Source: Globisporangium splendens (Eukaryota; Oomycota; Peronosporomycetes; Pythiales; Pythiaceae). Taken from it: 64,000 nt of DNA. Below, piece after piece: positions 1 through 10,157 of the stretch; within the stretch, counting starts at the first letter, position 1, and each line of letters opens with the position of its first letter. The notes under the pieces were generated by a model. The model was not told where the DNA came from. It saw nothing but the letters and a program-made list of their open reading frames with translations, and ran no database searches. A program made the position numbers and the translations under genes. Location of the stretch: assembly GCA_006386115.1 (NCBI GenBank), contig VFIW01000023.1:459197-523196 (forward strand), in the 5' to 3' direction.

Positions 1-2949
1 GACTGATGACTCGGGATCATTGGACATTGTCTTTCTCCAAGAAACGCACGTCCTGGAGACCGAAGTGGCATCAATGCAATCCAGATTTCGTCGAAGTTGG
101 GGTTTTCAGGAACCATCAGAAGAGTCGGATCCCAGACTTTCTCTCTGGTCAGCTTCCACCGAGCGCAAAGGAGGAGTGGCGATCTTGTTGAATCCCTATT
201 CGTGCATACCTACACTGGCTCCATATAAGCAGGATCAGTGGAATGCGCACTGGATGGCAGCTACGGTGACGTTGCGTGGTGAAACGGTGTTACTTCTCAA
301 CATCTACGCTCCTTCTACCGTATTTGCAAGGGAAGCTTTCTACAGAGCACTATCAGGTCTCCTCTCGTCACATGATGGACCCATTCTGTGCGGTGGAGAC
401 TTTAATTGCACTCTCAACCAGATGGCAGACAGGTCTCACAACACCCACAACAAAGTGCACGATTCCAGGGAATTGAAGAAACTGCTCCAGAAATTGGATC
501 TTGTTGACACCCTCGAGGATGATGCTCTTCGCGCCACGGACACACGAGACGTCAAAGCATTCCATCGGCAGCATCACACCTACTACTATACACTGCCTTC
601 AAGTGACAGTGCCAGCAGTAGGCTCGACCGGTGGTACTGCAGCAATGACCATCTCGACTGGGTTCGCAGCGTCTACCAAAGCGTAGCTGGTCCGTTCTCC
701 GATCACAATGGAGTCACGATCCGGGTAGCTGCTCCTGACAAGGTGATCCAAAGCAAGAAACCTCGAGTTGTCTATCCACTTCCGAAGAATACAGCGGCGC
801 ATGCGGCGAGTATTGGAAAAGATTTCTTCGAAAAAGCTCATGATCAACTTGATGAATTACGTGGACGTTACTCTTCGCCTCGTGATTATGCTCTGGCCAC
901 AGCAAATTGGTGGGATGAAGCCAAGATCGCGCTCAGGATCGGGTACCTTGAAGCTAAAAAATCGTACTTCGCCAGATTGAATCAAGGATACAAGAAGAAA
1001 ATCCAGAGGTTGCAACGACGCCTCTCAGAATCAGAAGCGCAGATGCTCGATCACTCTGGTGGAGCGGTGGGTGATCAAAACGTGGAGTTGTCGCAAGAGT
1101 TTCTTACCACCGCCACGAGTATCCGTCGAGCCATTGCAGAATGCAAATCGAAGTGGCAGGCTTCGAAACGGGACCGCATTTTTCGGGAGCACATGCATCA
1201 TGAACGAAAAACGAGCAAATCCTTCTACAAGCGTATCTCGACCAAGTTCCTTGACAACACTATCTTCACACTCGGTGACACAGCGACTTACGGACCCATG
1301 CGTTCACGAGAACTTGCTGACGACATGGGAGAAGGATGGAAATCAATCATGCAACAGGCGCCCACTCTGCAAACTGACATCGATCAAATCCTTGATCCAG
1401 GAACAGCTATTCCTCCGTCGGACAGATTAGGCTTCCTGCTCAAACCGGTCAATTCGAGTGAAATTAAACAGGCTGTGAAGAAATGCAAGAGAGGCAAAGC
1501 TCACGGTCCTGACGAACTCGGCAACGACTGGTACAGAGACCACTGTGACGAGATTACCAGTCTATTCGAGCGACTTTTCAACTTGTGGATACCCGAATGC
1601 GTTCTACCAAGTTCGTTCAGTGAAGCCCATATTCACTGCATAAAAAGTCCGTCTCTGCTGCATCGCCGCTGGACTACAGGCCAATCGCACTCCTCAACTC
1701 TGATTACAAAATATTCACACGAATATTTGCAACCAGATTACGAACTGTGCTCCCTTGGCTTATCCATCACATGCAAGCTGGTTTCGTTCCAGGGCGAGCA
1801 ATCCCGACTACGATCGATGTGCTATTGGCTGCACAACAGCGGGCCACGAGTGACCCCGCCATGTCCAGAGCGATCGCGTTGCTCCTTGATTTTGCTAAAG
1901 CCTATGATTCACTCGATCGCAGCTTTCTGGCACAAGCGCTCCAGCATCTTGGATTCCCATTGAAGTTCGTACGCTTAGTGAAGGTGTTACACTCTCAAAC
2001 CACTTACAAGTTCATTGTCAACGGTTTCCTGTCGAGAAAGTACAACGTAACATCCGGAATTCGTCAAGGATGTCCGCTGGCCCCTCTTCTCTTCATCTTG
2101 GCGTTAGAGGTTCTTTATCGGAAAATCGAAGCGAGTGACGAAATACACGGCGTTGAACTCCAGGCAGCAGGATGCGCAACTGAAGTCAGACTTGGAGGAT
2201 ACGCAGACGACACGACCATTTATCTTAGCGATCCCAAGGATATTAACGCCGTGTTTGCAATCCTGGACAAATATGGAGCAGCTTCTGGGCTTCGAGTCAA
2301 TCGGCACAAATCTGCAGTATTACCGCTGAACAAGGAATTTAGCTCCACCGAAGAGTCAGTCAGTGACATTCATGTGCTACAACGTGAGGAACATTGCCGC
2401 TACCTCGGCATCCAAGTCGGACAAACGCCTTCGAATGCAAGTAACTGGTCCAAGTGCATCCAAGCCTTACGTGTCAGACTTCGACTTGCGCGTCTCAAAA
2501 CTCACTCTGTCGCCCAACGTGCAGCAATTGCCAGTGCCGTCATCATACCCAAAGTGCTTTACGTGGCCAGGCACTCCTGGCCCTCTACGGCTATTGTCAA
2601 TCAGCTACACGACCTAGTGAAACAATTTGTCTGGGGCTCAAGGAATGGTAAGCCTGCGAAACCGTGGATGAAGGAAGAACAAGCTGAGCTCAAAAAAATG
2701 AATGGAGGCTTGTCAGTACCCAACATCAGAACTGAGCTGATGACGATGAGTGCCACAGCAGTCTCCAAATGGGCAATCACTGCCTCTCACATCGATCAGG
2801 TCATCGGGGAAATCTTGCTGCACAACACAAGGGCTTCCTCGACGTACATCACGCCGCTCGATGCAATCCCAAGGCGGTCACTCCAGCTTCGTGATAACAT
2901 GTGGACAACTGGCGCAGCATTGTGTGCGTCGCTCCATTCTCGACCCTAT
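1..2949 (+). pseudogene. LINE-A ORF2, endonuclease and reverse transcriptase part (copy A1)
   Basis: The 5' part of LINE-A ORF2 encodes an apurinic-type (EEP family) endonuclease followed by a reverse transcriptase, the enzymes of target-primed reverse transcription. Endonuclease signatures are FLQETHV near 45, GGDFNC near 390 and SDHNG near 700. RT signatures are LLLDFAKAYDSLD near 1880, GIRQGCPLAP near 2060 and the catalytic GYADD near 2200. The frame is intact from the window start to about 1648. There one A is missing from a run (5 A, against 6 in the other copies), which shifts the rest of the RT into another frame. The reading frame then stays open to 2949, where Gypsy-1a interrupts it. 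It is a dead copy. Family assignment rests on motifs only. Confidence 0.9.
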
Positions 2950-3189
2950 ATGGTGAATCGGCTGTTTGCAATGCGGTAAATTGAATTGTGAATGCTTGAA
3001 TCACGCTAGAACAGCTAAACGAATGCAGCTACAGCACAACTTCTTGCTTCTCTCCTTGTGCGAGCTACTGACATGCATGGCAATGACTCACTACTGCAAA
3101 TGAGCAATTACCGGAGGTGACAAATTACGACTTTACTTCAACTTCAAGTCCCACGATGCCGTGAGCTTGTCTGAACTTGAAACTTGACA
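2950..3189 (-). repeat. Gypsy-1a 3' LTR (240 bp)
   Basis: This is a direct repeat of 7846-8085, with no difference seen on reading both. In element sense it runs from TGTCAAG to CACCAT. The 5' edge on the plus strand abuts the CCCTAT target duplication. Confidence 0.93.
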
Positions 3190-3207
3190 ATGCTCCCCAA
3201 GACATGC

Positions 3208-6200
3208 TCACGGTTTCGAAAGCTGATGAACTGCTTTCTTGAACTCTTGGGATGTTGAGCTTGCTGCGAACTCAATCACCTTGGTCGGCACGTCCTTGTA
3301 GAGGTCGGCCAAGCTTTCCCAGGAGTCTTCGACGGCTTCGAACCCTTGCCATGACACCAAGAGCTCCCAGCGACGAAGATCACAGTTGAGCCGAAACTCC
3401 TTGAATGCTGCAACTCCGAGCACAACTCCTTGGGTCGATATGTGCTCAATCAACTCCTCGTTCGCGTTCAAGCTCGAGTCCGCATAGAATTTGAGTCTTG
3501 ATCCGTGTACATCGAACTTGGACTTGGTGATCAGGTGCTCGATGACGAACGAGTGAGGAAGTGATTCCAGCACTCGAAATGGGCCAACCCAACGCACCAT
3601 AAGCTTGTTGCCGCTGAGTCGCGAGTCGACTCGAGACCAGAGAACAAAATCGCCTTCGGTGAAGTTACAGACGGCACCTTTCTTGTTTGCTTGCTGTTGC
3701 AGGCGGGTGCGCTCCTTGATACATATCACCTCTTGGTGCATATCTGCCAGGCTCTTTCGCAAACTTGACAACCATTTCTCAATCTGCGGCTTGCCCATGT
3801 TTATAGGCACCACGCCATTCTTGCTGGTTGGCTTCCACACGAAGTCCAGTGCGCTTGCACTTGGCAGTCCTGTGAAGAGCTCGACCGGAGATTTGTTGCC
3901 GAGCGAGGGAAGCTGGGTGTGGTTCAGACTTGACTGGACAATTGGGAGCAAGTAGAACCACTCCTTGGTATCGAGCTTGTACTCCAGGAGCAGCGCGCGA
4001 AGAACTTGAAGGACATCGCGATTGAGCCTTTCGACTGTTCCGTTAATCCAAGGGGAGTATGCTGGAACGAATTGCTGTTGGGCCTTGAGCCTGCTGCTCA
4101 AAGTTGCGATTAACTCGTTCTTGAAATGGCTTCCGCTGTCAGAGACCCAAATAGCTGGCGAACCGAAACGCTTCTGCCAATCAAGCATGGCTTCAGCTGC
4201 GACGGCTGCAGTTGGAGAAGCACACGCAAACAGCTCACAGTAATGCGTGAGGCCGTCCTTGAGCACCAGCAGGTAGCGCTGATCACCGTGGCTGTCTCCG
4301 AGAAAGAGGAAGTCCCAATGAAGCACTTCATTGCGGATTTTGCACACAAGTGTCGGTCCCCACGGACGCTGAATCACGAGGCTCCCCTTGACGTGCTTGC
4401 ATAAGAGGCAGGCGCGAACGAATTCCTTCACCACCACTGCAACGTTGGTGATGTCAAATCGCCGAAGAGCGTTCACCATTGCGTGCTCACCGCGATGTCC
4501 TTGCATTCCACAGTGCGCGACGACCAAAAGCCGTGCGAGCAAATCGTTGTCGGCGCTTGGGATCCAGGGTTTCTCAACAACAAAGATGACTCCATCTTTT
4601 ATCGCATGGGTCCGTGCCAGTGTCTTCACATGGCGCCTTTGGGATGCTTCAATATCTGCGAGACTCGGCCACACAAATTCTCCATCTTCGAGTGGGCGGA
4701 GCGTCGAAGCTTGCACAGCTCGGCGTGTCTGGACGTGGAGGATCTTCTTCACCGACGACTGGTTTTCTGGAGTCCTCCCCCATCTTGAAACAATGTCTGC
4801 CCAAACGTTGTTCTCGCCTGGGATGTGAACAATTGAGTAGTTGTATCCCGTGAGGCGCATAGCCCAGCGCTGCAGCTTGGCTCGGATATGCTTCTTAATC
4901 TCGGTGCTCGGCGAGAAAATCGCGATCAAGTTTGCGTGGTCGCAATATAGCCGAAAACCACGGGAACGTTGAAGTAAATACTCCAGGTTCGTACATGCCA
5001 TCACAATTGGGAAGGCCTCCTTCTCCACGATGCTCCAGTTGAGTTGCGCGTTCCTGAACACGCCACCTTTGCACACGAGAAGCTGGTGCTTCTGCTCATG
5101 AACTGGTACACTCGAATCCCATTCTGCGACTTGAGTGAGCACCACAGCCCAGTCGTGATCCGACGCGTCCGTAAACATGCAGATTTCATGCTCTACGCTG
5201 GGAAACGAAAGCGGAACCGAGTTGCCAATTACCAGCAATACTGAGTTGAAGCACTTCTCCTCTTCAGCAGTCCACACCAATGGAATCCTCAACCCAGCGG
5301 TACGGCGACGACCTGAGCCTTGTAAAGCCAAATCTAATTTGGCTTGTAACGGAGCAGCATGACTGGCGTAATCCACGATGGAGTCCCGCATCCAATTTGA
5401 TGCGCACAAGAAATACTGCAGATCTGCTGCAGTGGAGGGTAGCGGAAGCTCTTGGAGCGCAGAGATCCGCTCAGGGTCATGCTCCACTCCATCACCGCTG
5501 ATTAGTTTCCCGCACCACTTGACCTGATGCTGGAAAAGCTGGCTCTTCATTGCGTTCAGCTTCAGGTTGAACTCATTGAGTATTTCGAAGAACTTGCGCA
5601 GCACTTGCAAGAACTCCGTGACGTTGGCGGCGTACACGATTACGTCGTCAATCCAAACGAGCAACGAATGGTAGAGCAGTGGCTCGAACGCGAACTGCAT
5701 CTGGTTCTGAAAATGCAATGCACTGTCCGTGGCACCTTGCGGCACTCGAGTTGGCGTGTAGATAGTATCTTCTGTCATGAAGCTGAATATCTCTTGGGAT
5801 TCGCCGTGCAATGGCAATTGCCAAAAACCCTTGAGCATATCAAAACTCGCGAAACCAAACGATCCTTTCACTGCGCTTGTCACGACCGACAGGATTGGAG
5901 TCGTGCCTGCAATCGGCACTGTCATGCTGTTCAGCGGGCGATAGTCCGTTGTGATACGAAACTCATCCTTCGAACCGGGTTTCTTCACTGGAACTGCAGC
6001 GCACGCCCATCGGCTCTGATTATTTTTGCGAATAAGACCAAAAGCTTCTAGCTGCTGGGTATACTCGCGCAAGAACTGGCTCTGCAATGGCGGATAGCGG
6101 CGGGGTTTGCAACGGAATGGAGTCGCGCCATCTTTTAGCTGCACTTTCAGGGGCTCGAGACGAGCGGCGTCATCAGGAGCGATCCGCACTCGCCAGCAGT

Positions 6201-7803
6201 CGCGAAATTCTTTCACCAACGCTGCGAGCTCGCCACGGCGCTCAGCAGGAAATCCATTTTCCACTGCTTCATCCACCATCTTGCCAAGGAGATTCTCGAT
6301 CTCGGTGTTGCTGTCCACGCCCAGGGATGGCTCCTCTGCGAGATTGTCAGGCGCATCTTCGTTATTCGGGCTGGCTGCTAGCTGCTCGAACATTCTCTCA
6401 ACATCGATCCCCAAAGACTTCAGCGTGACTCGACCAAGTAGAAACTCGTCTCCTTGGGCATTAAGCACCAAACACTTGACTGCCAAAATGTTCACAGGGC
6501 CAGCAGCGGTAGAGATCTTCAGGTCCAATGTCGCCTCCGTGTCGCAGCGGACTTGCCGTCCATCAGCGACTTCGACAACCACCGGCGACGACAGATTGGT
6601 TAGGATTACATTGCTGCTCAAATCCAGCAGCTCGTTCACTATGTGGCGCGGGACCACGTTGCTGTCCGCGCCACTGTCCGGGCAGAACGGGACGTCGATC
6701 AAGTCGTTGATTCTGACGGAGAGCTGACTGTCACCTCCACTGAATTTCTTCAAACGATTCACTCGGCGGCTGCCGCGCATCTCTCTCATCTTGCTCTGGG
6801 CTTCGTCCTTTTGTAATTGGGTCGCCACAGGGCAATCTTTCAGCCAGTGTGCGCCCTTGCACACCCAACAGCCCGTCCTTGGTGGATCGTTTTTGCCGGC
6901 GCCTCCTACAAATGATATTGCTGGTAGAGCGCGAGGTGGGTCACTCCTCTTGCGTGAATCGAAAGGTTTTTTGGCGTCTCTTTTTGGCTCCTTCTGACGG
7001 AACTCTTGGGATAGCATATGATAGTGCTGCTGTAAACGGGATCGTGAAGCGATGAGCTCAAACAATTCCACATCGTCCTTGGCTGCGGCATGGCATTCAG
7101 ACTTGACGAGGCGCTCGATCTCGATCTTGAGCATCTCCGGCTGGATATTATCGATCAGGATCTTGCAGCGCTGCTTCATCCGGACTTCACGAGGCATGCT
7201 ACCAAAGCCAACACCTGTCGCTCCTAGCATGGACGTGAAACCGTTCTCCTTGATTAGTCGGTCGAAATCCGTGAAGTACTGCAGTACACGGGCGTCACTA
7301 TCGTCGTCCTTCATGTTCATGTTCAATCTTTCTTTGAAAAAAAGCGTGACGTCAGGGACATGAGCGTTCTTGAAGCTTGCGCAACGTTTCTCGATGGCGG
7401 CAACGATGTCAGCGTCGGTGATATCGGCAGCCAGCTTCTTTAAGCCATAGCGAGCAACAGTAGTAAGGATCTCCGTCGACAGAGAGCTCTTAGCGCTGAC
7501 AGCGATGCTGTGGGGGTCTTCGCCAGTCACCGCGCAACGTTCCGCGATTCGTGCCATGTAGTGCTCGCGGTCGTTGCTCCATTTCACGAGAGCGGCTTGG
7601 TTCCACGACGAGAGCTTCGGGGCCGTGATGAATTCATAGACTGGTTGCGGGACAGTCATGTCCGTATCGCCGTCGCTGTCGACACGGAAGCGACCGGAAT
7701 TCATGCCTGATGCGATGCTGGATGCGATGCTGGATGCGATGCCTGGTGTGCGATCTGATGCAAAGCTTGATGCGAAGCTTGGTGTGAATGTGCCACAATT
7801 CAA
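3208..7803 (-). CDS. Gypsy-1a Gag-Pol polyprotein (1531 aa, intact)
   Basis: This is a single-frame Gag-Pol of a Ty3/gypsy element. Order in approximate residues: Gag 35-300; a zinc knuckle CWVCKGAHWLKDC at 312-324, which is C-X2-C-X3-H-X4-C, one residue shorter than the usual CCHC box; aspartic protease DSGA near 375; reverse transcriptase 570-760 with the catalytic motif WIDD instead of YXDD near 717; RNase H with FTDAS near 877; integrase with an HHCC zinc domain near 1097-1135 and D-D-E at about 1164, 1221 and 1258; and a chromodomain-like end near 1460-1515. The PR-RT-RH-IN order identifies the gypsy group. The frame opens at a TTG and is open further upstream. The first ATG is at 7704, giving about 1498 aa, and is the likelier start. 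No stop or frameshift is present. Confidence 0.93.
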   Translation of the reverse strand: MNCGTFTPSFASSFASDRTPGIASSIASSIASGMNSGRFRVDSDGDTDMTVPQPVYEFITAPKLSSWNQAALVKWSNDREHYMARIAERCAVTGEDPHSIAVSAKSSLSTEILTTVARYGLKKLAADITDADIVAAIEKRCASFKNAHVPDVTLFFKERLNMNMKDDDSDARVLQYFTDFDRLIKENGFTSMLGATGVGFGSMPREVRMKQRCKILIDNIQPEMLKIEIERLVKSECHAAAKDDVELFELIASRSRLQQHYHMLSQEFRQKEPKRDAKKPFDSRKRSDPPRALPAISFVGGAGKNDPPRTGCWVCKGAHWLKDCPVATQLQKDEAQSKMREMRGSRRVNRLKKFSGGDSQLSVRINDLIDVPFCPDSGADSNVVPRHIVNELLDLSSNVILTNLSSPVVVEVADGRQVRCDTEATLDLKISTAAGPVNILAVKCLVLNAQGDEFLLGRVTLKSLGIDVERMFEQLAASPNNEDAPDNLAEEPSLGVDSNTEIENLLGKMVDEAVENGFPAERRGELAALVKEFRDCWRVRIAPDDAARLEPLKVQLKDGATPFRCKPRRYPPLQSQFLREYTQQLEAFGLIRKNNQSRWACAAVPVKKPGSKDEFRITTDYRPLNSMTVPIAGTTPILSVVTSAVKGSFGFASFDMLKGFWQLPLHGESQEIFSFMTEDTIYTPTRVPQGATDSALHFQNQMQFAFEPLLYHSLLVWIDDVIVYAANVTEFLQVLRKFFEILNEFNLKLNAMKSQLFQHQVKWCGKLISGDGVEHDPERISALQELPLPSTAADLQYFLCASNWMRDSIVDYASHAAPLQAKLDLALQGSGRRRTAGLRIPLVWTAEEEKCFNSVLLVIGNSVPLSFPSVEHEICMFTDASDHDWAVVLTQVAEWDSSVPVHEQKHQLLVCKGGVFRNAQLNWSIVEKEAFPIVMACTNLEYLLQRSRGFRLYCDHANLIAIFSPSTEIKKHIRAKLQRWAMRLTGYNYSIVHIPGENNVWADIVSRWGRTPENQSSVKKILHVQTRRAVQASTLRPLEDGEFVWPSLADIEASQRRHVKTLARTHAIKDGVIFVVEKPWIPSADNDLLARLLVVAHCGMQGHRGEHAMVNALRRFDITNVAVVVKEFVRACLLCKHVKGSLVIQRPWGPTLVCKIRNEVLHWDFLFLGDSHGDQRYLLVLKDGLTHYCELFACASPTAAVAAEAMLDWQKRFGSPAIWVSDSGSHFKNELIATLSSRLKAQQQFVPAYSPWINGTVERLNRDVLQVLRALLLEYKLDTKEWFYLLPIVQSSLNHTQLPSLGNKSPVELFTGLPSASALDFVWKPTSKNGVVPINMGKPQIEKWLSSLRKSLADMHQEVICIKERTRLQQQANKKGAVCNFTEGDFVLWSRVDSRLSGNKLMVRWVGPFRVLESLPHSFVIEHLITKSKFDVHGSRLKFYADSSLNANEELIEHISTQGVVLGVAAFKEFRLNCDLRRWELLVSWQGFEAVEDSWESLADLYKDVPTKVIEFAASSTSQEFKKAVHQLSKP

Positions 7804-7845
7804 GGCACTCGTGCGAGGTTGATTCGTTGGCCAAAAGTATACTTT

Positions 7846-8085
7846 ATGGTGAATCGGCTGTTTGCAATGCGGTAAATTGAATTGTGAATGCTTGAATCAC
7901 GCTAGAACAGCTAAACGAATGCAGCTACAGCACAACTTCTTGCTTCTCTCCTTGTGCGAGCTACTGACATGCATGGCAATGACTCACTACTGCAAATGAG
8001 CAATTACCGGAGGTGACAAATTACGACTTTACTTCAACTTCAAGTCCCACGATGCCGTGAGCTTGTCTGAACTTGAAACTTGACA
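7846..8085 (-). repeat. Gypsy-1a 5' LTR (240 bp)
   Basis: This matches the LTR at 2950-3189 base for base by eye. It is followed on the plus strand by the second CCCTAT target duplication and the resumption of LINE-A ORF2 at 8086. It should carry the element promoter, but no TATA box was identified with confidence. Confidence 0.93.
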
Positions 8086-9200
8086 CCCTATGAGCCCAGA
8101 GAACGTGATAATGTACGTTGGTGTTACGAGCACTTCAAGTCGACAATTGTGCAGACTCAATGGGATGGCGATGTGTTCCAGATCGACCTCAGCTCTAAAA
8201 TGTCTGACAGGCTTCCAGGTATCATCGCTGAAGGACGAAAGCTACGTGGGACATTCTGTGCAGAATGGCTGCCATACATGACCTCGACTGCAGATGGGTG
8301 GCTTCTTGATTCCAACGGCTCCCCTTACAAGCTTGCTCACACATCATTATCAGTTGGAACAGCACAACTGGGTGACATACTTCGATGGGAGTGGATAAGA
8401 CCAGGAGTGCTTAACTTCATCCCAACATGTGGAATCTCCGGATTCTCCCAGCCGTCTATTCGAGCGCTCGAGCGGTTATGTGCTACGTTGGTATCCAACT
8501 TCCCACAGCTTCTGTATCGACCACAGCAAACAAATGTGCTTCGGCTGTACAACGGGCAACGTCATTACAACCACGAATGGCATCTGCACACCAGTGAAGC
8601 AACTCTGACCCACGTCGACACGACCCTAGTCAAAGCTACGCATACAGTTCACTCCGCAACGGACTGTGACGTCATGGCAACAAGAGACTTGAACGGGCAG
8701 AAGGTGTCGTTCCATGCACATCCACGTTTCACAAGAATCGTGCAACTATGGGGTGGCAACGGACGATACAATACGACCAGATCTTTCTATCGGCAACAAG
8801 TTGCAGCAACGAGGACACAAATTGGCAAAGATACTCGAGATGCAGCAGTCAACAAAGCTGTCCATACAGCAGGATCTCTGTGGCCAGGACTGCAATTAAT
8901 CCAGTGGAGCGAATTACACAACATCCCAGGGATTACAGTTTATACGGCCCAGACTCTTCTCCGGCTGAAAGCCAACCGACTCTCCATGTGGAACTAGGAG
9001 AAAGCTGATCTATCCTGCTCGAATCCCGAATGTTCCCAAGTTGTCCAATCTTCTGTTCAACATCTATTCTGGGAGTGTCCGAAAGCCAAACTGGTGTGGA
9101 ACTACTTTTATGCGCTATGGGCGAAGATCGGAATCACTCCTGGTCACGACCCCGCAATCTGGATCTTCAGTCTGGATCTACCAGATACTCCAAGGCATGC
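8086..9200 (+). pseudogene. LINE-A ORF2, region between RT and RNase H (copy A1, continued)
   Basis: ORF2 resumes here after the Gypsy-1a insertion, in the frame used before it. The stretch corresponds to the linker between RT and RNase H. A TAG stop at 8995-8997 replaces a tyrosine codon of the intact copies. After the stop the same frame encodes a zinc-binding-like motif (CSNPEC followed by H-X4-C) near 9016-9080. The frame ends where the VNTR retroposon is inserted. The RNase H coding part is absent from this copy. Confidence 0.88.
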
Positions 9201-9867
9201 GAGATGAGATGATAAGAAATCTATTGAACGTAAAGTTTAAGATTTCCCGGGGAAGAGAATTGGTAGATTCTCAGCTATCATATCCTGCCGTAACACAAGC
9301 ATTCTCACACTTGCGTCCGGGGTTTTCGTAATTTTCTAGTTTTTATGTCATTTATTTTCTTCGTGTGGGCGCATCGTCACTTGTGGGTTTCATTGCGAGG
9401 GGTCTTGGTGCGGCAGAGCCGGTTGGCTTTGTCACGGGGGTCTTGTGCTGCGCGGTGTGGTGGCCGCAAACAGCGGGGGGTCTTGTGCTGCGCGGTTTGG
9501 TGGCCGCAAACAGCGGGGGGTCTTGAGCTGCGCGGTGTGGTGGCCGCAGACAGCGGGGGGTCTTGTGCTGCGCGGTGTGGTGGCCGCAAACAGCGGGGGG
9601 TCTTGAGCTGCGCGGTGTGGTGGCCGCAAACAGCGGGGGGTCTTGTGCTGCGTCGCTTGTTAGCGACGTTGCCGGTTCATTGTGCTGCGTGACGATTGGT
9701 CACGTACAGCGGGTCAGTAGTCGTGCTCAAATTGGTCGTGCATTCCATTCCTCACCACACCAGGGCCTCCAAGAAGGAGGGATTCTCTCCCTGTGATGGG
9801 CCGGCCCAAACTGGACCGCTGAGGCTGGAACTGGACCGCTTGTGCTTGACTTGGAATATTGGAGAAT
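9201..9867 (-). mobile_element. VNTR-containing non-autonomous retroposon (SVA-like architecture)
   Basis: This 667-bp insertion in LINE-A is flanked by a 17-bp target-site duplication, GATACTCCAAGGCATGC, at 9184-9200 and 9868-9884. Read on the minus strand it starts ATTCTCCAATATTCC, has a central tandem array of 40-bp units, and ends in a simple tail ATCATCTCATCTC, as expected for insertion by target-primed reverse transcription. It has no plausible coding region: the 40-bp unit is not a multiple of three, so any open frame through it cycles frames. The same element recurs at 24305-24851 and, broken, at 47857-48464. I do not recognise the family. Confidence 0.85.
9441..9640. repeat. VNTR: five 40-bp tandem units
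   Basis: There are five consecutive 40-bp units (9441, 9481, 9521, 9561, 9601), each starting TCTTG(T/A)GCTGCGCGG and ending CAGCGGGGGG. A partial sixth unit starts at 9641. The sister copy at 24545-24624 has only two units. Confidence 0.95.
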
Positions 9868-10011
9868 GATACTCCAAGGCATGCATGGCCATTGTGAATT
9901 TTGCGGTCTACCCCACAGATTACGCAATACCAAGCCCCAAGACTCAAGCAAGAACCAATCAAGAGCCAGCGTCCCATCCTCAGTAACCAGCTGTTTTCGG
10001 AGTTTCGACCA

Positions 10012-10157
10012 ATGACGGAGCCTCCTCCTGAACAGCCTCCTGATGGTGGTGGTACGAATTCCGCATTTTCTGGTTGGGATCCCCATCGCGTTGAAGAAAT
10101 AAAAAGAGGTATGATGGGCCAGACACCGCCTCAGCCTGATGCTGCTCACCCAGAGAA
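10012..10157 (+). pseudogene. LINE-A ORF1, N-terminal 49 codons (copy A2)
   Basis: ORF1 starts at ATG 10012 with MTEPPPEQPPDGGG, a proline-, glutamate- and glycine-rich lead, and runs to 10157. There LINE-B interrupts it at the target duplication CTGCTCACCCAGAGAA. Removing 10158-11133 (insert plus one target copy, 976 bp) places codon 57 at 11156 exactly in frame, which confirms that this segment and 11134-14791 are one gene. The start is chosen because no earlier in-frame ATG fits and the N-terminus is conserved at 26994, 41323 and 55061. Confidence 0.87.

Larger units (their letters stand above)
2950..8085 (-). mobile_element. Gypsy-1a, full-length Ty3/gypsy LTR retrotransposon nested in LINE-A
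   Basis: The element is 5136 bp, with 240-bp LTRs that look identical to each other by eye. It is flanked by a 6-bp direct repeat CCCTAT (2944-2949 and 8086-8091); a 5-bp duplication, as is usual for gypsy, is contained in it. The uninterrupted LINE-A copy at 24875-37230 supplies the empty site (near 35030). In element sense the LTR starts TGTCAAG and follows a purine-rich stretch (CTTGGGGAGCAT) that fits a polypurine tract. A primer-binding site could be TGGCCAACG, about 11 nt inside the 5' LTR, but this is unsure. One open gag-pol frame fills the interior. Identical LTRs and an undamaged ORF indicate a recent insertion. Confidence 0.95.
1..9888 (+). mobile_element. LINE-A copy A1 (non-LTR retrotransposon, 5' part outside window)
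   Basis: This is the body of a LINE-A element. It enters the window inside ORF2 and runs to the sequence GCATGG at 9885-9888, where it is cut off and fused to the 5' end of the next copy. It is interrupted by Gypsy-1a at 2950-8085 and by a VNTR retroposon at 9201-9867. The interrupted parts rejoin cleanly when compared with the uninterrupted copy at 24875-37230. The last part of ORF2, including RNase H, and the 3' UTR are missing. A1 and A2 share both insertions and the stop codon at 8995-8997, so they descend from one duplicated locus. Confidence 0.9.

Noticed and set aside
3605..7710. Many open frames on the plus strand opposite Gypsy-1 gag-pol
   Set aside because: They are shadows of the long minus-strand coding region and show no domain of their own.
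2950..8085. A viral or retroviral origin of the gypsy elements (env gene)
   Set aside because: No envelope-like frame exists after integrase in either gypsy family; the coding region ends with a chromodomain.
9441..9640. Possible CRISPR-like array
   Set aside because: Units are directly adjacent without variable spacers and lie inside a retroposon in eukaryotic DNA.
9345..9692. A 115-codon repetitive frame through the VNTR array
   Set aside because: The unit is 40 bp, not a multiple of three, so the frame only reflects a GC-rich repeat without stops. It is not kept when the unit number changes.
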